Shown: positions 31,892-40,279 of the stretch, in pieces
Numbering within the stretch: the first letter of the stretch is position 1
Layout of the letters: each line of letters begins with the position of its first letter
NCBI GenBank assembly: GCA_965220305.1
Contig: OZ244817.1
Location: 3,038,001-3,102,000, forward strand
Direction: 5' to 3'
DNA: 64,000 nucleotides
DNA from: G965220305 sp965220305
GTDB taxonomy: Bacteria > Chloroflexota > Dehalococcoidia > Lucifugimonadales > UBA3495
Position numbers and translations under genes: made by a program
Notes under the pieces: model-generated
Databases searched by the model: none
Told to the model about the DNA's origin: nothing
Seen by the model: the letters and a program-made list of their open reading frames with translations, nothing else

Positions 31892-32554
31892 GTGACGTCC
31901 AAGTTTCTGAAGCAAAAGCAAGATGACCTGCGGGAGGGGCTGCCGGACGAAATGAGGCTTCGGGTACGCCGCTCGCTCAGTTGGCTGGAACGCGCCGAGA
32001 TGGAGGCCGACGACCACGACGCCGCGTTTATTTTCTACTGGATAGCCTTCAACGCGGCCTATGCCGAGGACCGGCCCGATGCTTACGAGGAGTCGGAAAG
32101 GGCGGCCCGCAACCGTTTCTTTGCCAGGATTTTGCGCCTTGACACCAATAAGCAGGTGGACTTTGCGGTGTGGGAAAGGCTGTCCGGCTCCATCCGGCGG
32201 ATACTGAACAACAGGTACGTGTTTCAACCCTTCTGGCGGCACCACAACCAGGTACCCGGGTACGAGGACTGGGCCGATAGTTTCGCCCGAAGTCGGGAGG
32301 CTACCGACGACGCTCTGGCCTCAGGGAACACCAATGCCGTGTTGACTTCCCTATTCGACCGATTGTACGTCCTGCGGAACCAATTGCTCCACGGCGGGGC
32401 CATCTGGAACGGGTCGGTAAACCGGCGGCAGGTCAGCGACGGGGCGACGATTATGGCTTTCCTGGTGCCCCTGTTGCTCAACCTGATGATGGACCACCCG
32501 GAAGTTACCTGGGGCGCCCCCTACTATCCCGTGGTGAACCAGCAGGAACACTAG
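31892..32554 (+). CDS. HEPN-domain-like (ApeA-type) protein
   Basis: 220 residues from a GTG start. Mostly helical, with 'FIFYWIAFNAAYAED' near residue 47 and 'LYVLRNQLLHGGAIW' near 165, the Arg-x4-His (RNQLLH) motif of HEPN nucleases and the 'xWIAFNALY' motif typical of the ApeA-like HEPN group. Such domains are used in RNA-targeting defence and toxin systems, but also occur as orphan helical proteins. No defence or nucleotidyltransferase gene is adjacent. Hence the fold call is fair but the role is open. Confidence 0.65.
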   Translation: MTSKFLKQKQDDLREGLPDEMRLRVRRSLSWLERAEMEADDHDAAFIFYWIAFNAAYAEDRPDAYEESERAARNRFFARILRLDTNKQVDFAVWERLSGSIRRILNNRYVFQPFWRHHNQVPGYEDWADSFARSREATDDALASGNTNAVLTSLFDRLYVLRNQLLHGGAIWNGSVNRRQVSDGATIMAFLVPLLLNLMMDHPEVTWGAPYYPVVNQQEH

Positions 32555-32946
32555 CGGCCCCGCGCCTCTGCACCGCTCCTTCCCGCCGTTGTAGTCCGGC
32601 TGAAGTCCGGCGCCCTGACGGGTTGCCCCCACCGTCATTCCGGCGAAGGCCGAAATCCAGGACTGCCATGAACTGGAAACCCGACCGTCACAATGTTGGC
32701 GTGGAACTTCGCTGAAGAAACGCTTCTTCGTCTGAGGCTGCTGAATCGCCTCGTTGCCCTCCCTTTTGACCTCCAAAGACCGGGGCCGGATTGCCCGTCG
32801 GGAGTAAGGCTGCCATGCAATGGCCTTGTCCGGTAGTATCGCCAGCCCGGGGCGCCATCTGCAAGCTGACCGAAATGCGCGGGAACTAAAATGAACTCCC
32901 GCACGTCATAAGGGCATATCGAACAGTTTCATGGAGGTACAAAGAT
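32555..32946. other. intergenic region with a repeat copy
   Basis: Only a diverged copy of the dispersed repeat (32633-32660) is seen. Translating it on the minus strand gives 'WISAFAGMT', the familiar artefact peptide of such repeats. A good ribosome site (atggaggt) precedes the next gene. Confidence 0.55.
32633..32660. repeat. dispersed palindromic repeat, diverged copy
   Basis: cgtcattccggcgaaggccg followed by aaatccag; palindrome partly decayed. Confidence 0.65.
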
Positions 32947-34932
32947 ATGCCTGCCCTACGTTGGATAATCACCGTTGCCCTTATTAGCCTGATGGCCCTG
33001 ACCTTTGCCGCCTGTGGCTCTAGTTCCGACGCCCGCTGGCTTTCAGGAGAGGAGTCCGGTGGCGTAGAATCTCATTCGGCGCCAGTCCCCGCTGAATCAC
33101 CGGCCCATGCTAGTCCCGCTGGCCCCGCTGGCGCTTCTCAACCCCGGCAGGATCAGCGGTCTTCCCATTCCAGCCAGCCCCGGGCTGAATCGGCTCCCGC
33201 ACCGACAGCGGTCCCTCAGGCCGCTTCGGCTCCGGTATATGCCACCCAACAGCCTGGGCCGACCGGGGCAACGGGCCAAGCCAGCGTTGCTACGCCGGCT
33301 GCCCCCCCGGCACTCGAAGCTGGACGGACCGCCCGAAGGGGACCAGGGAGCGGCGGAGCAGTTCCGCAAAGCGGAGGCGCTGAAGCAGCGGGCGTTGCGG
33401 TCCCAGTCCACCCGTCGGCGACGGCTATAGCTCCTGTCCCCCTACCCTACCACCCCGAGGTCCAGGATAGGCCCGTCCAGCCCGGGGCCACCACCTTCAA
33501 GGACTACCAGCGGTCGCTGTTCGTCGCCACCCTGGACGACCGCATCTCTACCTTCAGCCTGGATACTGACCGCACTTCCTACCAACTGGCGCTCAACTGG
33601 GCCAAGTCCGGTTTCCAGGTGGATCCGGACTCGGTGCGGGCCGAGGAGTGGACCAACGCCTTTGACTACGGGTACCAGCGCCCAGCCAGGCACGACAGCT
33701 TCGCCATAACCACCGATGTATTTCGCCACCCCCTGGAAGGCGGCAAGCACCTGGCCCGCATCGCCTTCCAGGCGCCGGAGCTGTGGGACGACGAGAGGCC
33801 CCTCAATGTCACCCTGGTGCTGGACGCCTCGGGTTCAATGAAGGAAGGCAATCGGGTCGCCATCGCTCGGGAGGCCGCCGAGAGCATTCGCAAGAGCCTG
33901 CGCAGCCGCGACCGCATCGCCGTGGTGCATTTCACCGACCACGTGATTGACGACCTCACCGTTGAACACCGCAATCCCGACGACCGGGCGGTGAAGCGTT
34001 CCATCAGCAAATTGCAACCCCACGGCAGCACCAACGTCCAGGCCGGCTTGGACCTGGGGGTGAGGCTGGCTGACCGGGCCGGCCGGGAACGCCCGGAATC
34101 CTTCCACTACATCATTCTCATGTCCGACGGCGTGGCCAATGTTGACGCCACCGACCCCTTCGCCATCCTGGAGTCTGCCGGAGATTCCACCAGGCAGAAC
34201 CCCCTGCGCCTGGTTACAGTCGGGGTTGGGATACACAACTATAACGACTATCTGCTGGAGCAGTTGGCCCAGCACGGCAACGGCTGGTACCGCTACCTGG
34301 ACGATACCGACCAGGCCCGTAAAACCTTCAGCCGCGAAAACTGGCTCGCCCTGGCCATTCCCTTCGCCGACCAAACCCGGGCCCAGGTGACCTGGAACCC
34401 CGACGTGGTGGAGTCGTGGCGCATCATCGGCTACGAGAACCGCATTACGTCGGACCACCTCTTCACCCAGAACCGGAAGGAGTTCGCGGAGATTCCCTCC
34501 GGGGCGGCCACCACCGTCTTCTACGAAATAGACTTGGTGGACAACGTAGCGTACCGGGGTTGGAACAACCTGGACCTGGGTAATCTGGAACTACGGTGGG
34601 TCACTCCCGCCACCAGCCAGTCGATGCAACAACATGCCGCCATCGTGGGCCGGGGGGCCCGGGAGTTCAATTCCCTGGGTGATTCCCTGCTGCAACTGGG
34701 CGCGCTGGTGGCCCTGTCTTCCGACCGGTACAGCAGCCTTACCCACGTGAGCGACCAGGACTATCCCAGCGTCCGCGGCCAGCTCTCGGCCTTGGCGGAC
34801 CACCTGAGGCCCCTGAAGAGCCAACTGGGCAATCGGGACGCCTACCGGGACTTTGCCTTCCTGTTGGACCACATTGTCCAAGAGGCCCCGGCCCAGAAGG
34901 TGAACCCGGGTAGCTCGGGGTACAGCCGCTAG
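32947..34932 (+). CDS. VWA-domain lipoprotein (YfbK-like)
   Basis: 661 residues. Lipoprotein signal 'LRWIITVALISLMALTFAACGS' (Cys23). A long Pro/Ala/Ser-rich linker (about 45-165) leads to a conserved N-terminal domain ('FSLDTDRTSYQLALNWAKSG', 'RAEEWTNAFDYGYQRPAR'), then a von Willebrand A domain with the MIDAS D293-x-S295-x-S297 ('LVLDASGSM'), 'TDHV', and 'LMSDGVANVD'. The C-terminal DUF3520-like domain has 'FAEIPSGAATTVFYEIDLV'. YfbK-type proteins are probably extracytoplasmic, metal-dependent adhesion/scaffold proteins. The linker is GC-rich and low-complexity. It stands alone, with a hairpin after the stop. Confidence 0.9.
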   Translation: MPALRWIITVALISLMALTFAACGSSSDARWLSGEESGGVESHSAPVPAESPAHASPAGPAGASQPRQDQRSSHSSQPRAESAPAPTAVPQAASAPVYATQQPGPTGATGQASVATPAAPPALEAGRTARRGPGSGGAVPQSGGAEAAGVAVPVHPSATAIAPVPLPYHPEVQDRPVQPGATTFKDYQRSLFVATLDDRISTFSLDTDRTSYQLALNWAKSGFQVDPDSVRAEEWTNAFDYGYQRPARHDSFAITTDVFRHPLEGGKHLARIAFQAPELWDDERPLNVTLVLDASGSMKEGNRVAIAREAAESIRKSLRSRDRIAVVHFTDHVIDDLTVEHRNPDDRAVKRSISKLQPHGSTNVQAGLDLGVRLADRAGRERPESFHYIILMSDGVANVDATDPFAILESAGDSTRQNPLRLVTVGVGIHNYNDYLLEQLAQHGNGWYRYLDDTDQARKTFSRENWLALAIPFADQTRAQVTWNPDVVESWRIIGYENRITSDHLFTQNRKEFAEIPSGAATTVFYEIDLVDNVAYRGWNNLDLGNLELRWVTPATSQSMQQHAAIVGRGAREFNSLGDSLLQLGALVALSSDRYSSLTHVSDQDYPSVRGQLSALADHLRPLKSQLGNRDAYRDFAFLLDHIVQEAPAQKVNPGSSGYSR

Positions 34933-34968
34933 GTCGAGCGTTACCTTCAACCTTACCGTGGAACCGAA

Positions 34969-34996
34969 AGGGCCCGGGGGAATTTCCCGCGGGCCT
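34969..34996 (+). terminator. stem-loop after the VWA gene
   Basis: An imperfect stem (ggcccgggggaa / ttcccgcgggcc) at about 34971-34995, followed by tgcaatta. Its position after an isolated gene fits a terminator. Confidence 0.5.
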
Positions 34997-35033
34997 GCAA
35001 TTATGGCCGCTTGGTCTTGGGTCTAGTGAGCGC

Positions 35034-35447
35034 TCAGGAAAAGGAGACGCAGGAAGACCCCACGACCCGCAGCACCGAGGCTTGGCCAAACCGTTGCTCG
35101 TATTCTTGGGAGATTTGGTCGATGCGAAGCATTCCATCGTCGTTGGGCAGCGCCAGCAGAATCAACAGCTTGGTGCGTTCACTTATGAAAGCGCCCGTTG
35201 GATCGTGCCATTGCCCGGCGGCATCGATGATGGTCATCCCGTCGGGGAATCGCGGCTGCACCGTGTCCTGAACAAAGGCGTTCCATGCCGCCTCGTCCAC
35301 CACCATTGGGTCTCCCCTGCCGAAGAAGAGCCGGTACTCGGCAAACTGCTCCGTGCCTTCCGGACATGCCATTTGGCCCGCGCCGGAGCAGGCAACTTGG
35401 ATGAGGATTGCTGCCAGTGCAGCACAGATGAGACTTACTTTCAACAT
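35034..35447 (-). CDS. DUF3574 lipoprotein
   Basis: 137 residues with a lipoprotein signal (VSLICAALAAILIQVACSG; lipidated Cys in QVAC) and a DUF3574 domain: 'EYRLFFGRGDPMVVDEAAWNAFVQDTVQPRFPDGMTIIDAAGQW', then 'RTKLLILLALPNDDGMLRIDQISQEYEQRFGQASVLRV'. The family is a small alpha/beta secreted domain of unknown function. It follows ffh by 12 bases on the same strand and may be read through from it; the pairing is probably incidental. Confidence 0.85.
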   Translation of the reverse strand: MLKVSLICAALAAILIQVACSGAGQMACPEGTEQFAEYRLFFGRGDPMVVDEAAWNAFVQDTVQPRFPDGMTIIDAAGQWHDPTGAFISERTKLLILLALPNDDGMLRIDQISQEYEQRFGQASVLRVVGSSCVSFS

Positions 35448-35459
35448 TGGAGATGCCCG

Positions 35460-36791
35460 CTACCGGAACATGTTCATCAGCGAGCGTGGGTTGCGGCTGC
35501 GGGAGAACTGGCGCATCATCTTCTGGGTCTGACGGAACTGGTTCAATAGCTGGTTGATGTCCTGGGCCGTGGTGCCGCTGCCCCGGGCGATGCGGCGACG
35601 CCGGCTGCCGTTGATTATCTCCGGATGGTGTCGCTCATCCTGGGTCATGGACCGGATTATGGCCTCCACCCGTGTAATCTGGTCGTCGTCAAACTCCTGG
35701 GGCATCTTCTTGCTCAGTTGGCCCATGCCAGGAATCATTTCCACTATCTGGCTCAAAGAACCCATCTTCTTCACGTTTTGAAGCTGCTCCAGGAAGTCCT
35801 CCAGGTCAAAGGTGGCCTGGCGGAACTTGCGCTCCATCTCCTTGGCCCGGTCTTCGTCCACCGACTGCTGGGCCCTTTCGATGAGGGTGAGCACATCCCC
35901 CATGGCCAGGATGCGGGATGCCAGCCGGTCGGGGTGGAAGGGCTCCAGGGCGTCGGGGCGCTCCCCCACGCCGATGAACTTGATGGGCAAGCCGGTGACC
36001 CGGGTGACCGAAAGGGCTGCCCCGCCCCGGGCGTCGCCGTCCAGCTTGGTCATAATCAGGCCGGAAAGGGGGACCCTCTCGTTGAACTCCTGGGCGGCGT
36101 TTACCGCGTCCTGGCCGGTCATGGCGTCGACCACCATCAGCACCTCGTGGGGCGACGTGGTCTTCTTGACCTCCTCAAGTTCCGCCATCAACTCATCGTC
36201 GATGTGAAGGCGGCCCCCGGTGTCTATGATGGCCCAGGTAACGCCCAGTTGCCCGGCGCGCTTCACCCCTGCTTGGGCCACTTTGATGGCCGAAGAGGAC
36301 TGGGGGTCTTCGGAGTAAACGGGGACGTCCAGTTGCTTGCCCAGGGTTTCCAGTTGAGAGATGGCCGCCGGGCGGCGCAGGTCGGCGGCGATGAGCAAGG
36401 AGCTATGACCCTGGCGACGCAGTTGCAGCGCCAGCTTTGCCGCGGTGGTCGTCTTACCGGAGCCCTGCAGGCCCACCAGCATCAGTACCGAGGGCAATTG
36501 GCTGGCCGGAGTGAGGCGGTGGTCGCCGCCACTGAGCATCTCCGTCAGTTCCTCGTGGACTATCTTGACCACCTGCTGGCCCGGGGTAAGGCTGTCCAAT
36601 ACGTCGGAACCCAGGGAACGCTCCTTGACCCTGGCGACAAAGTCCCGGGCGACCCGGAAGTTGACGTCCGCTTCCAACAGGGAGCGGCGCACCTGGCCCA
36701 GAGCGTCGTCTATATCCTTCTCGGTGAGGCGGCCCTTGGCCGAGAGCCGGTTGAAGATGCCTGTAAGTTTGTCCGTCAGGTTGTCAAACAT
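35460..36791 (-). CDS. ffh: signal recognition particle protein Ffh
   Basis: 443 residues. SRP GTPase that binds signal peptides on ribosomes and, with FtsY, delivers them to the translocon. The N domain (1-90) has 'LTEKDIDDALGQVRRSLLEADVNF', the G domain shows 'GLQGSGKTTTAAKLA' (G1, near 108), 'DTGGRLH' (G3), 'TKLDGDARGG' (G4) and 'GVGERPDALEPFHPDRLASRILAMGD', and the Met-rich M domain runs from about 325 with 'GMGQLSKKM' and 'RARR'-type 'SRRRRIARGSGTT' that binds the SRP RNA. Length is normal. No 4.5S RNA gene was seen in the window. Confidence 0.97.
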   Translation of the reverse strand: MFDNLTDKLTGIFNRLSAKGRLTEKDIDDALGQVRRSLLEADVNFRVARDFVARVKERSLGSDVLDSLTPGQQVVKIVHEELTEMLSGGDHRLTPASQLPSVLMLVGLQGSGKTTTAAKLALQLRRQGHSSLLIAADLRRPAAISQLETLGKQLDVPVYSEDPQSSSAIKVAQAGVKRAGQLGVTWAIIDTGGRLHIDDELMAELEEVKKTTSPHEVLMVVDAMTGQDAVNAAQEFNERVPLSGLIMTKLDGDARGGAALSVTRVTGLPIKFIGVGERPDALEPFHPDRLASRILAMGDVLTLIERAQQSVDEDRAKEMERKFRQATFDLEDFLEQLQNVKKMGSLSQIVEMIPGMGQLSKKMPQEFDDDQITRVEAIIRSMTQDERHHPEIINGSRRRRIARGSGTTAQDINQLLNQFRQTQKMMRQFSRSRNPRSLMNMFR

Positions 36792-37171
36792 AGATTATTC
36801 CTTGCTGGCTGCATACGAAGGTGGGCAAATGCGGGGGTTACTGCATTCATGCATGGTTAGCAAGTCCGCTGCTTGGATTGTAGGTTGGGTGAGCCAGCCG
36901 GGTCAAGGTAGGCGGCCTTCGGGTCAGAGCATTTTGGTTGTCCGTGGACACTCTCTCATGGTGAACCTGTCCTTCGACAAGCTCAGGGTGGGCGGGGATG
37001 CGTCCAAACTAAGATTGTCCATATAATCTGGACTTGAGGTCCCAAGAGACGTGATAGAATGGGCTATCTCCAAGCCCGGCTGAAGACCGCCCTTGGCTAG
37101 CTCAAATAGCTCGCGCACATCCATTCCAACCCCGCTCCCGCTTGGCCATTAAATTTGGTGGCGTACTGGCT
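36792..37171. other. divergent intergenic region
   Basis: Contains catggtgaacctgtccttcg followed by acaagctcagg (36957-36990), a relative of the string at the end of the 26313-26438 array. A TTGAGG...TAGAAT pair around 37035-37060 could be a weak promoter for the sbcC-like gene (spacer 15). Nothing else seen. Confidence 0.4.
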
Positions 37172-39757
37172 ATGATTCCCATTCGCCTTAGCATCAGGAA
37201 TTTTCTCTCCTACCGGGAGAATGTGCCCACCCTGGACCTGTCCGGTGTCCACGTGGCCTGCCTCTGCGGGGCCAACGGCCACGGCAAGTCGGCGCTTCTG
37301 GACGCCATAACCTGGTGCCTCTGGGGCCGGGCCCGGGGCCGCACTCAGGACGACCTGATTTCCTATGGCGCCGATGAAGTCCGGGTGGAATTGGAATTTC
37401 TGGCTCGGGATGCTCCCCACCGGGTCATCCGCAGCCACCTGCGGGGCGGTGGCCGCCGACGCCAGGGGGCTTCCGACCTCCAACTTCAGGTCCTCGACGG
37501 CGAACAGGCCCAGCCCGTCGGCGGCAACTCCATCCGGGAGACCCAGGCCAGGATCGATGAATTGGTGGGCATGGACTATGACACCTTCATCAACTCCGCT
37601 TTCTTGCTTCAGGGTAGGGCCGACGAGTTCACCAGCAAGACCCCGTCGCAGAGGAAGGAGGTGCTGGGCAAGGTCCTGGGACTGGGCCACTACGACCAAT
37701 TGCAGGACCGGGCCAGGACCCGGTTGGCCGAGTCCAGGGCCGCCGCGGACCTTACCGAGGGTATCCTGCAACAATTGCATCGGGAGGCCGAGTCCATCGG
37801 CGACCCAACGGACGAGTTGTCGGGAGTAGCCGCCTACCTGGCCCAAGTGGACCGGGAACTTGACCAGAAACGCGCCGAAGCCGCCGGTCTCGCCCAACTG
37901 GTGTCAGAACTGGAAGGCCGGCACGACCAGTTGGCCGCTTTGCAGGAGCAGAGGCAAGCCCTGGTGCAGGACATATCCCAGTTGGGCGCCACAGTAGCCG
38001 CGCTGCAGGGGCAGGTCCAGCGGTACCAGGCCCTGGTGGAAGAAGCCGAGTCCATCCAGCAGGGGATGGCCCAACTGTCCCAGGCCCGCGAGAAGTTTGA
38101 AGCCCAGGAGAAGGCCCGCAGCAGCTTCCTGGCCCTGGACTCCCAGCGGACCGGCTTGCTACAGACTGTGGCGGCCAAGCGCGCCACGCTGGAAGCCCAG
38201 GTAGAGCAGTTCCGGGGGCGGGTGGAGACGGAATTGCGGCCCAAAGCCGGGGAAGAGGCCGGTCTGCTCTTGCAGCGGCAAGATGCTCAAGGGCGTTTGC
38301 AGTCCCTGGGCCAGGAAGAGGCGGAGCTAACCGCCCAGCGGCAGCGGCAGCAGATTGTAGCCACCGGCATCGGGGAGGCTAATGCCGCCGCCGAGCAGTA
38401 CCGGCTGGAAGGGCAGGAACTGCGGAAGAAACTGGACCTGCTGTCCGTCGATTACGGCCAAACCCCGGTATGTCCCCTGTGCCAGACTCCGTTGGAGTCG
38501 GATAGGTGTCAGGACTTGGCCGCGACCTATGAAAAGGACATCCAACGGATGCGCCAGCTTTACCAGGACAACCAGGCCCACCTGAAGGGCCTGGAGGCTG
38601 AGGCAACCTCCCTGCAACAGCAGGTGCCCCGGGCCGAGCGGGCTTTGGCCCGTTCCCAGAGGGAGTTGCAGGTGAGGTTGAGCGACCTGGACCGCCTCAT
38701 CCAGGAGTCCCGCGAGGCCCAACGGGAGTTGGAAGGGGCGGGGCCACGGCTGGAAGCGGCCACGGCCTCGCTTCAGTCGGGCGACTTCGCTGCTGCTGAA
38801 CAGGAGCAGATTGAGCAACTAAGCGCGGAAATCAATCTCCTTGGGTATGACGAAGAGGCCCGGCAAAGCAGCTACCAGGACATGGAAAAGCTGCGGTCCC
38901 AGGAAGAGCGCCACCGCCAACTGTCCGAGGCCCTTGAACGATTGCCCGAAGAGAAAGACTCTCTGGCGCGGTCCCAACAGGTGCAGCAACGTCGCGAGTT
39001 GGAGTTGTCTCGTTTAGAGGAGCAGTACCGCGCCGCCGAAGCTGCTGTCGCCGAGCTGCCCCAGCAGGTGTCCCAGTTGCGCCGGGCCCAGGGTGAACTT
39101 GCTGATTTGGAAACACGCCGGGAGACCGCCCTCGCCCGCCGGGGCGTCTTGGAACACCAGCTACGGCGCTTGGCCGAACTCCAAGCCGAGGTAGCCGCCA
39201 GCACAACTCGACAGTCGGACCTGCAGGAGGAAGTGGGCATATACCAGGAGTTGGTCAACTCTCTGGGCCGACAGGGAGTTCAGGCCATGCTCATCGAAAC
39301 TGTGGTGCCTCGCCTGGAAGAGGAGGCCAACTTTTTGCTGGGGCGCATGACCGACAACCGCATTCACGTGAAGTTGGAAACCCAGCGGGAGCGCCGCACC
39401 GGCCCCGGGGAACCCATTGAGACCTTGGAAATCAATGTCAGCGACGAGCTTGGCCCCCGTAGCTACGAGATGTACAGCGGCGGTGAGGCCTTCCGCGTCA
39501 ACCTGGCCCTGCGAATTGCCCTGTCCAAGGTGCTGGCCCAGCGTACCGGCGCTCCCCTGCCCACCCTCTTCATCGACGAAGGATTTGGCACCCAGGACAC
39601 CGCCGGTCGGGAAAGGGTGCTGGATGTCATCAGCGCCATTGAAAACGACTTCGACAAGATAATAGTTATCACCCACCTGGATGATCTGAAGGACATGTTC
39701 CCCGTCCGCATTGAAGTGCAGAAGGACGCCGGTGGCTCCACCTTCTGGCTGAGCTAG
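37172..39757 (+). CDS. SbcC/Rad50-like SMC-family ATPase
   Basis: About 861 residues from ATG 37172 (the N-terminus 'IPIRLSIRNFLSYRENVPTLDLSGVHVACLCGANGHGKSALLDAI' then aligns with the family; an upstream TTG adds ten unlikely residues). Walker A 'GANGHGKS' near 37; two long coiled-coil arms; a zinc hook C434-P-L-C437 ('VCPLCQTPLESDRC') at the apex; C-terminal lobe with signature 'EMYSGGEAFRVNLALRIALSKVLA' and Walker B 'LFIDEGFGTQD'. Rad50/SbcC works with the Mre11/SbcD nuclease in double-strand-break and hairpin processing. No sbcD is adjacent, unlike the common arrangement. The zinc hook and SMC lobes are clear; the partner must be elsewhere. Confidence 0.92.
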   Translation: MIPIRLSIRNFLSYRENVPTLDLSGVHVACLCGANGHGKSALLDAITWCLWGRARGRTQDDLISYGADEVRVELEFLARDAPHRVIRSHLRGGGRRRQGASDLQLQVLDGEQAQPVGGNSIRETQARIDELVGMDYDTFINSAFLLQGRADEFTSKTPSQRKEVLGKVLGLGHYDQLQDRARTRLAESRAAADLTEGILQQLHREAESIGDPTDELSGVAAYLAQVDRELDQKRAEAAGLAQLVSELEGRHDQLAALQEQRQALVQDISQLGATVAALQGQVQRYQALVEEAESIQQGMAQLSQAREKFEAQEKARSSFLALDSQRTGLLQTVAAKRATLEAQVEQFRGRVETELRPKAGEEAGLLLQRQDAQGRLQSLGQEEAELTAQRQRQQIVATGIGEANAAAEQYRLEGQELRKKLDLLSVDYGQTPVCPLCQTPLESDRCQDLAATYEKDIQRMRQLYQDNQAHLKGLEAEATSLQQQVPRAERALARSQRELQVRLSDLDRLIQESREAQRELEGAGPRLEAATASLQSGDFAAAEQEQIEQLSAEINLLGYDEEARQSSYQDMEKLRSQEERHRQLSEALERLPEEKDSLARSQQVQQRRELELSRLEEQYRAAEAAVAELPQQVSQLRRAQGELADLETRRETALARRGVLEHQLRRLAELQAEVAASTTRQSDLQEEVGIYQELVNSLGRQGVQAMLIETVVPRLEEEANFLLGRMTDNRIHVKLETQRERRTGPGEPIETLEINVSDELGPRSYEMYSGGEAFRVNLALRIALSKVLAQRTGAPLPTLFIDEGFGTQDTAGRERVLDVISAIENDFDKIIVITHLDDLKDMFPVRIEVQKDAGGSTFWLS

Positions 39758-40035
39758 TTTCAGGTGGGGACTTCCCAAGGCGTAGCCATTTTTTTCCGGA
39801 GTCCAGCGCGCGCCGGAACGACGGCCTGGAGACGGAAGGCTACCCAGCCTTCCATCCAGGCCGCCACCCGCCACCGCCCTTCCTGGCAAAGTCCGGAATT
39901 CAGGGGTGGCGGCCTGCGCTCGTCAGGGACTTTAAGAGCTTTGCTCCGCTCAGGGTGACCGGGAGTGACATCAGAGGGAGAATGGAAGGGCCCGGCATCT
40001 ACCCCTGGGCATTCGCATTTGGATTGCAAGGGACC

Positions 40036-40062
40036 CGTCATTCTCGCGAAGGCGGGAATCTA
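40036..40062. repeat. dispersed palindromic repeat
   Basis: cgtcattctcgcgaaggcgg followed by gaatcta; same family as the copies at 20562, 27231 and 32633. Confidence 0.75.
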
Positions 40063-40195
40063 GTCCCCCGATTCAACAGTTCTGTCAACTGTTGGGCCCG
40101 TTCGCCACGTATGGGTTCCGGCCTGGGAGGCTCTTGGCCGGAATGACGGTAGGCCCGGCCCAAATGCGATTGCCCGGCATCTACCCGGTTTCCAG

Positions 40196-40224
40196 TTGAC
40201 CCTTACTACTGCCAATTCTATAAT
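40196..40224 (+). promoter_or_regulatory. sigma-70 promoter of pheS-pheT
   Basis: TTGACC (40196-40201), 17 bases, perfect TATAAT (40219-40224), start near 40231. This is the best promoter in the window. The TTG of its -35 box is also the first possible start codon of the long pheS frame, which therefore cannot be the real start. Confidence 0.85.
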
Positions 40225-40279
40225 ACGGCACACACCAGACGCATTGCGCGCCAATGAGACAGCAACGGGACGGTATAAG

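Larger units (their letters stand above)
39758..40279. other. intergenic region before pheS
   Basis: Holds one dispersed repeat (40036-40062) and the pheS promoter (40196-40224). A second, decayed repeat-like stem (tccggagtccagcgcgcgccgg, about 39795-39816) is also seen. No gene. Confidence 0.55.

Noticed and set aside
40196..40279. TTG 40196 as the pheS start
   Set aside because: It lies in the -35 box of a near-consensus promoter, and the extra residues have no counterpart in PheS.
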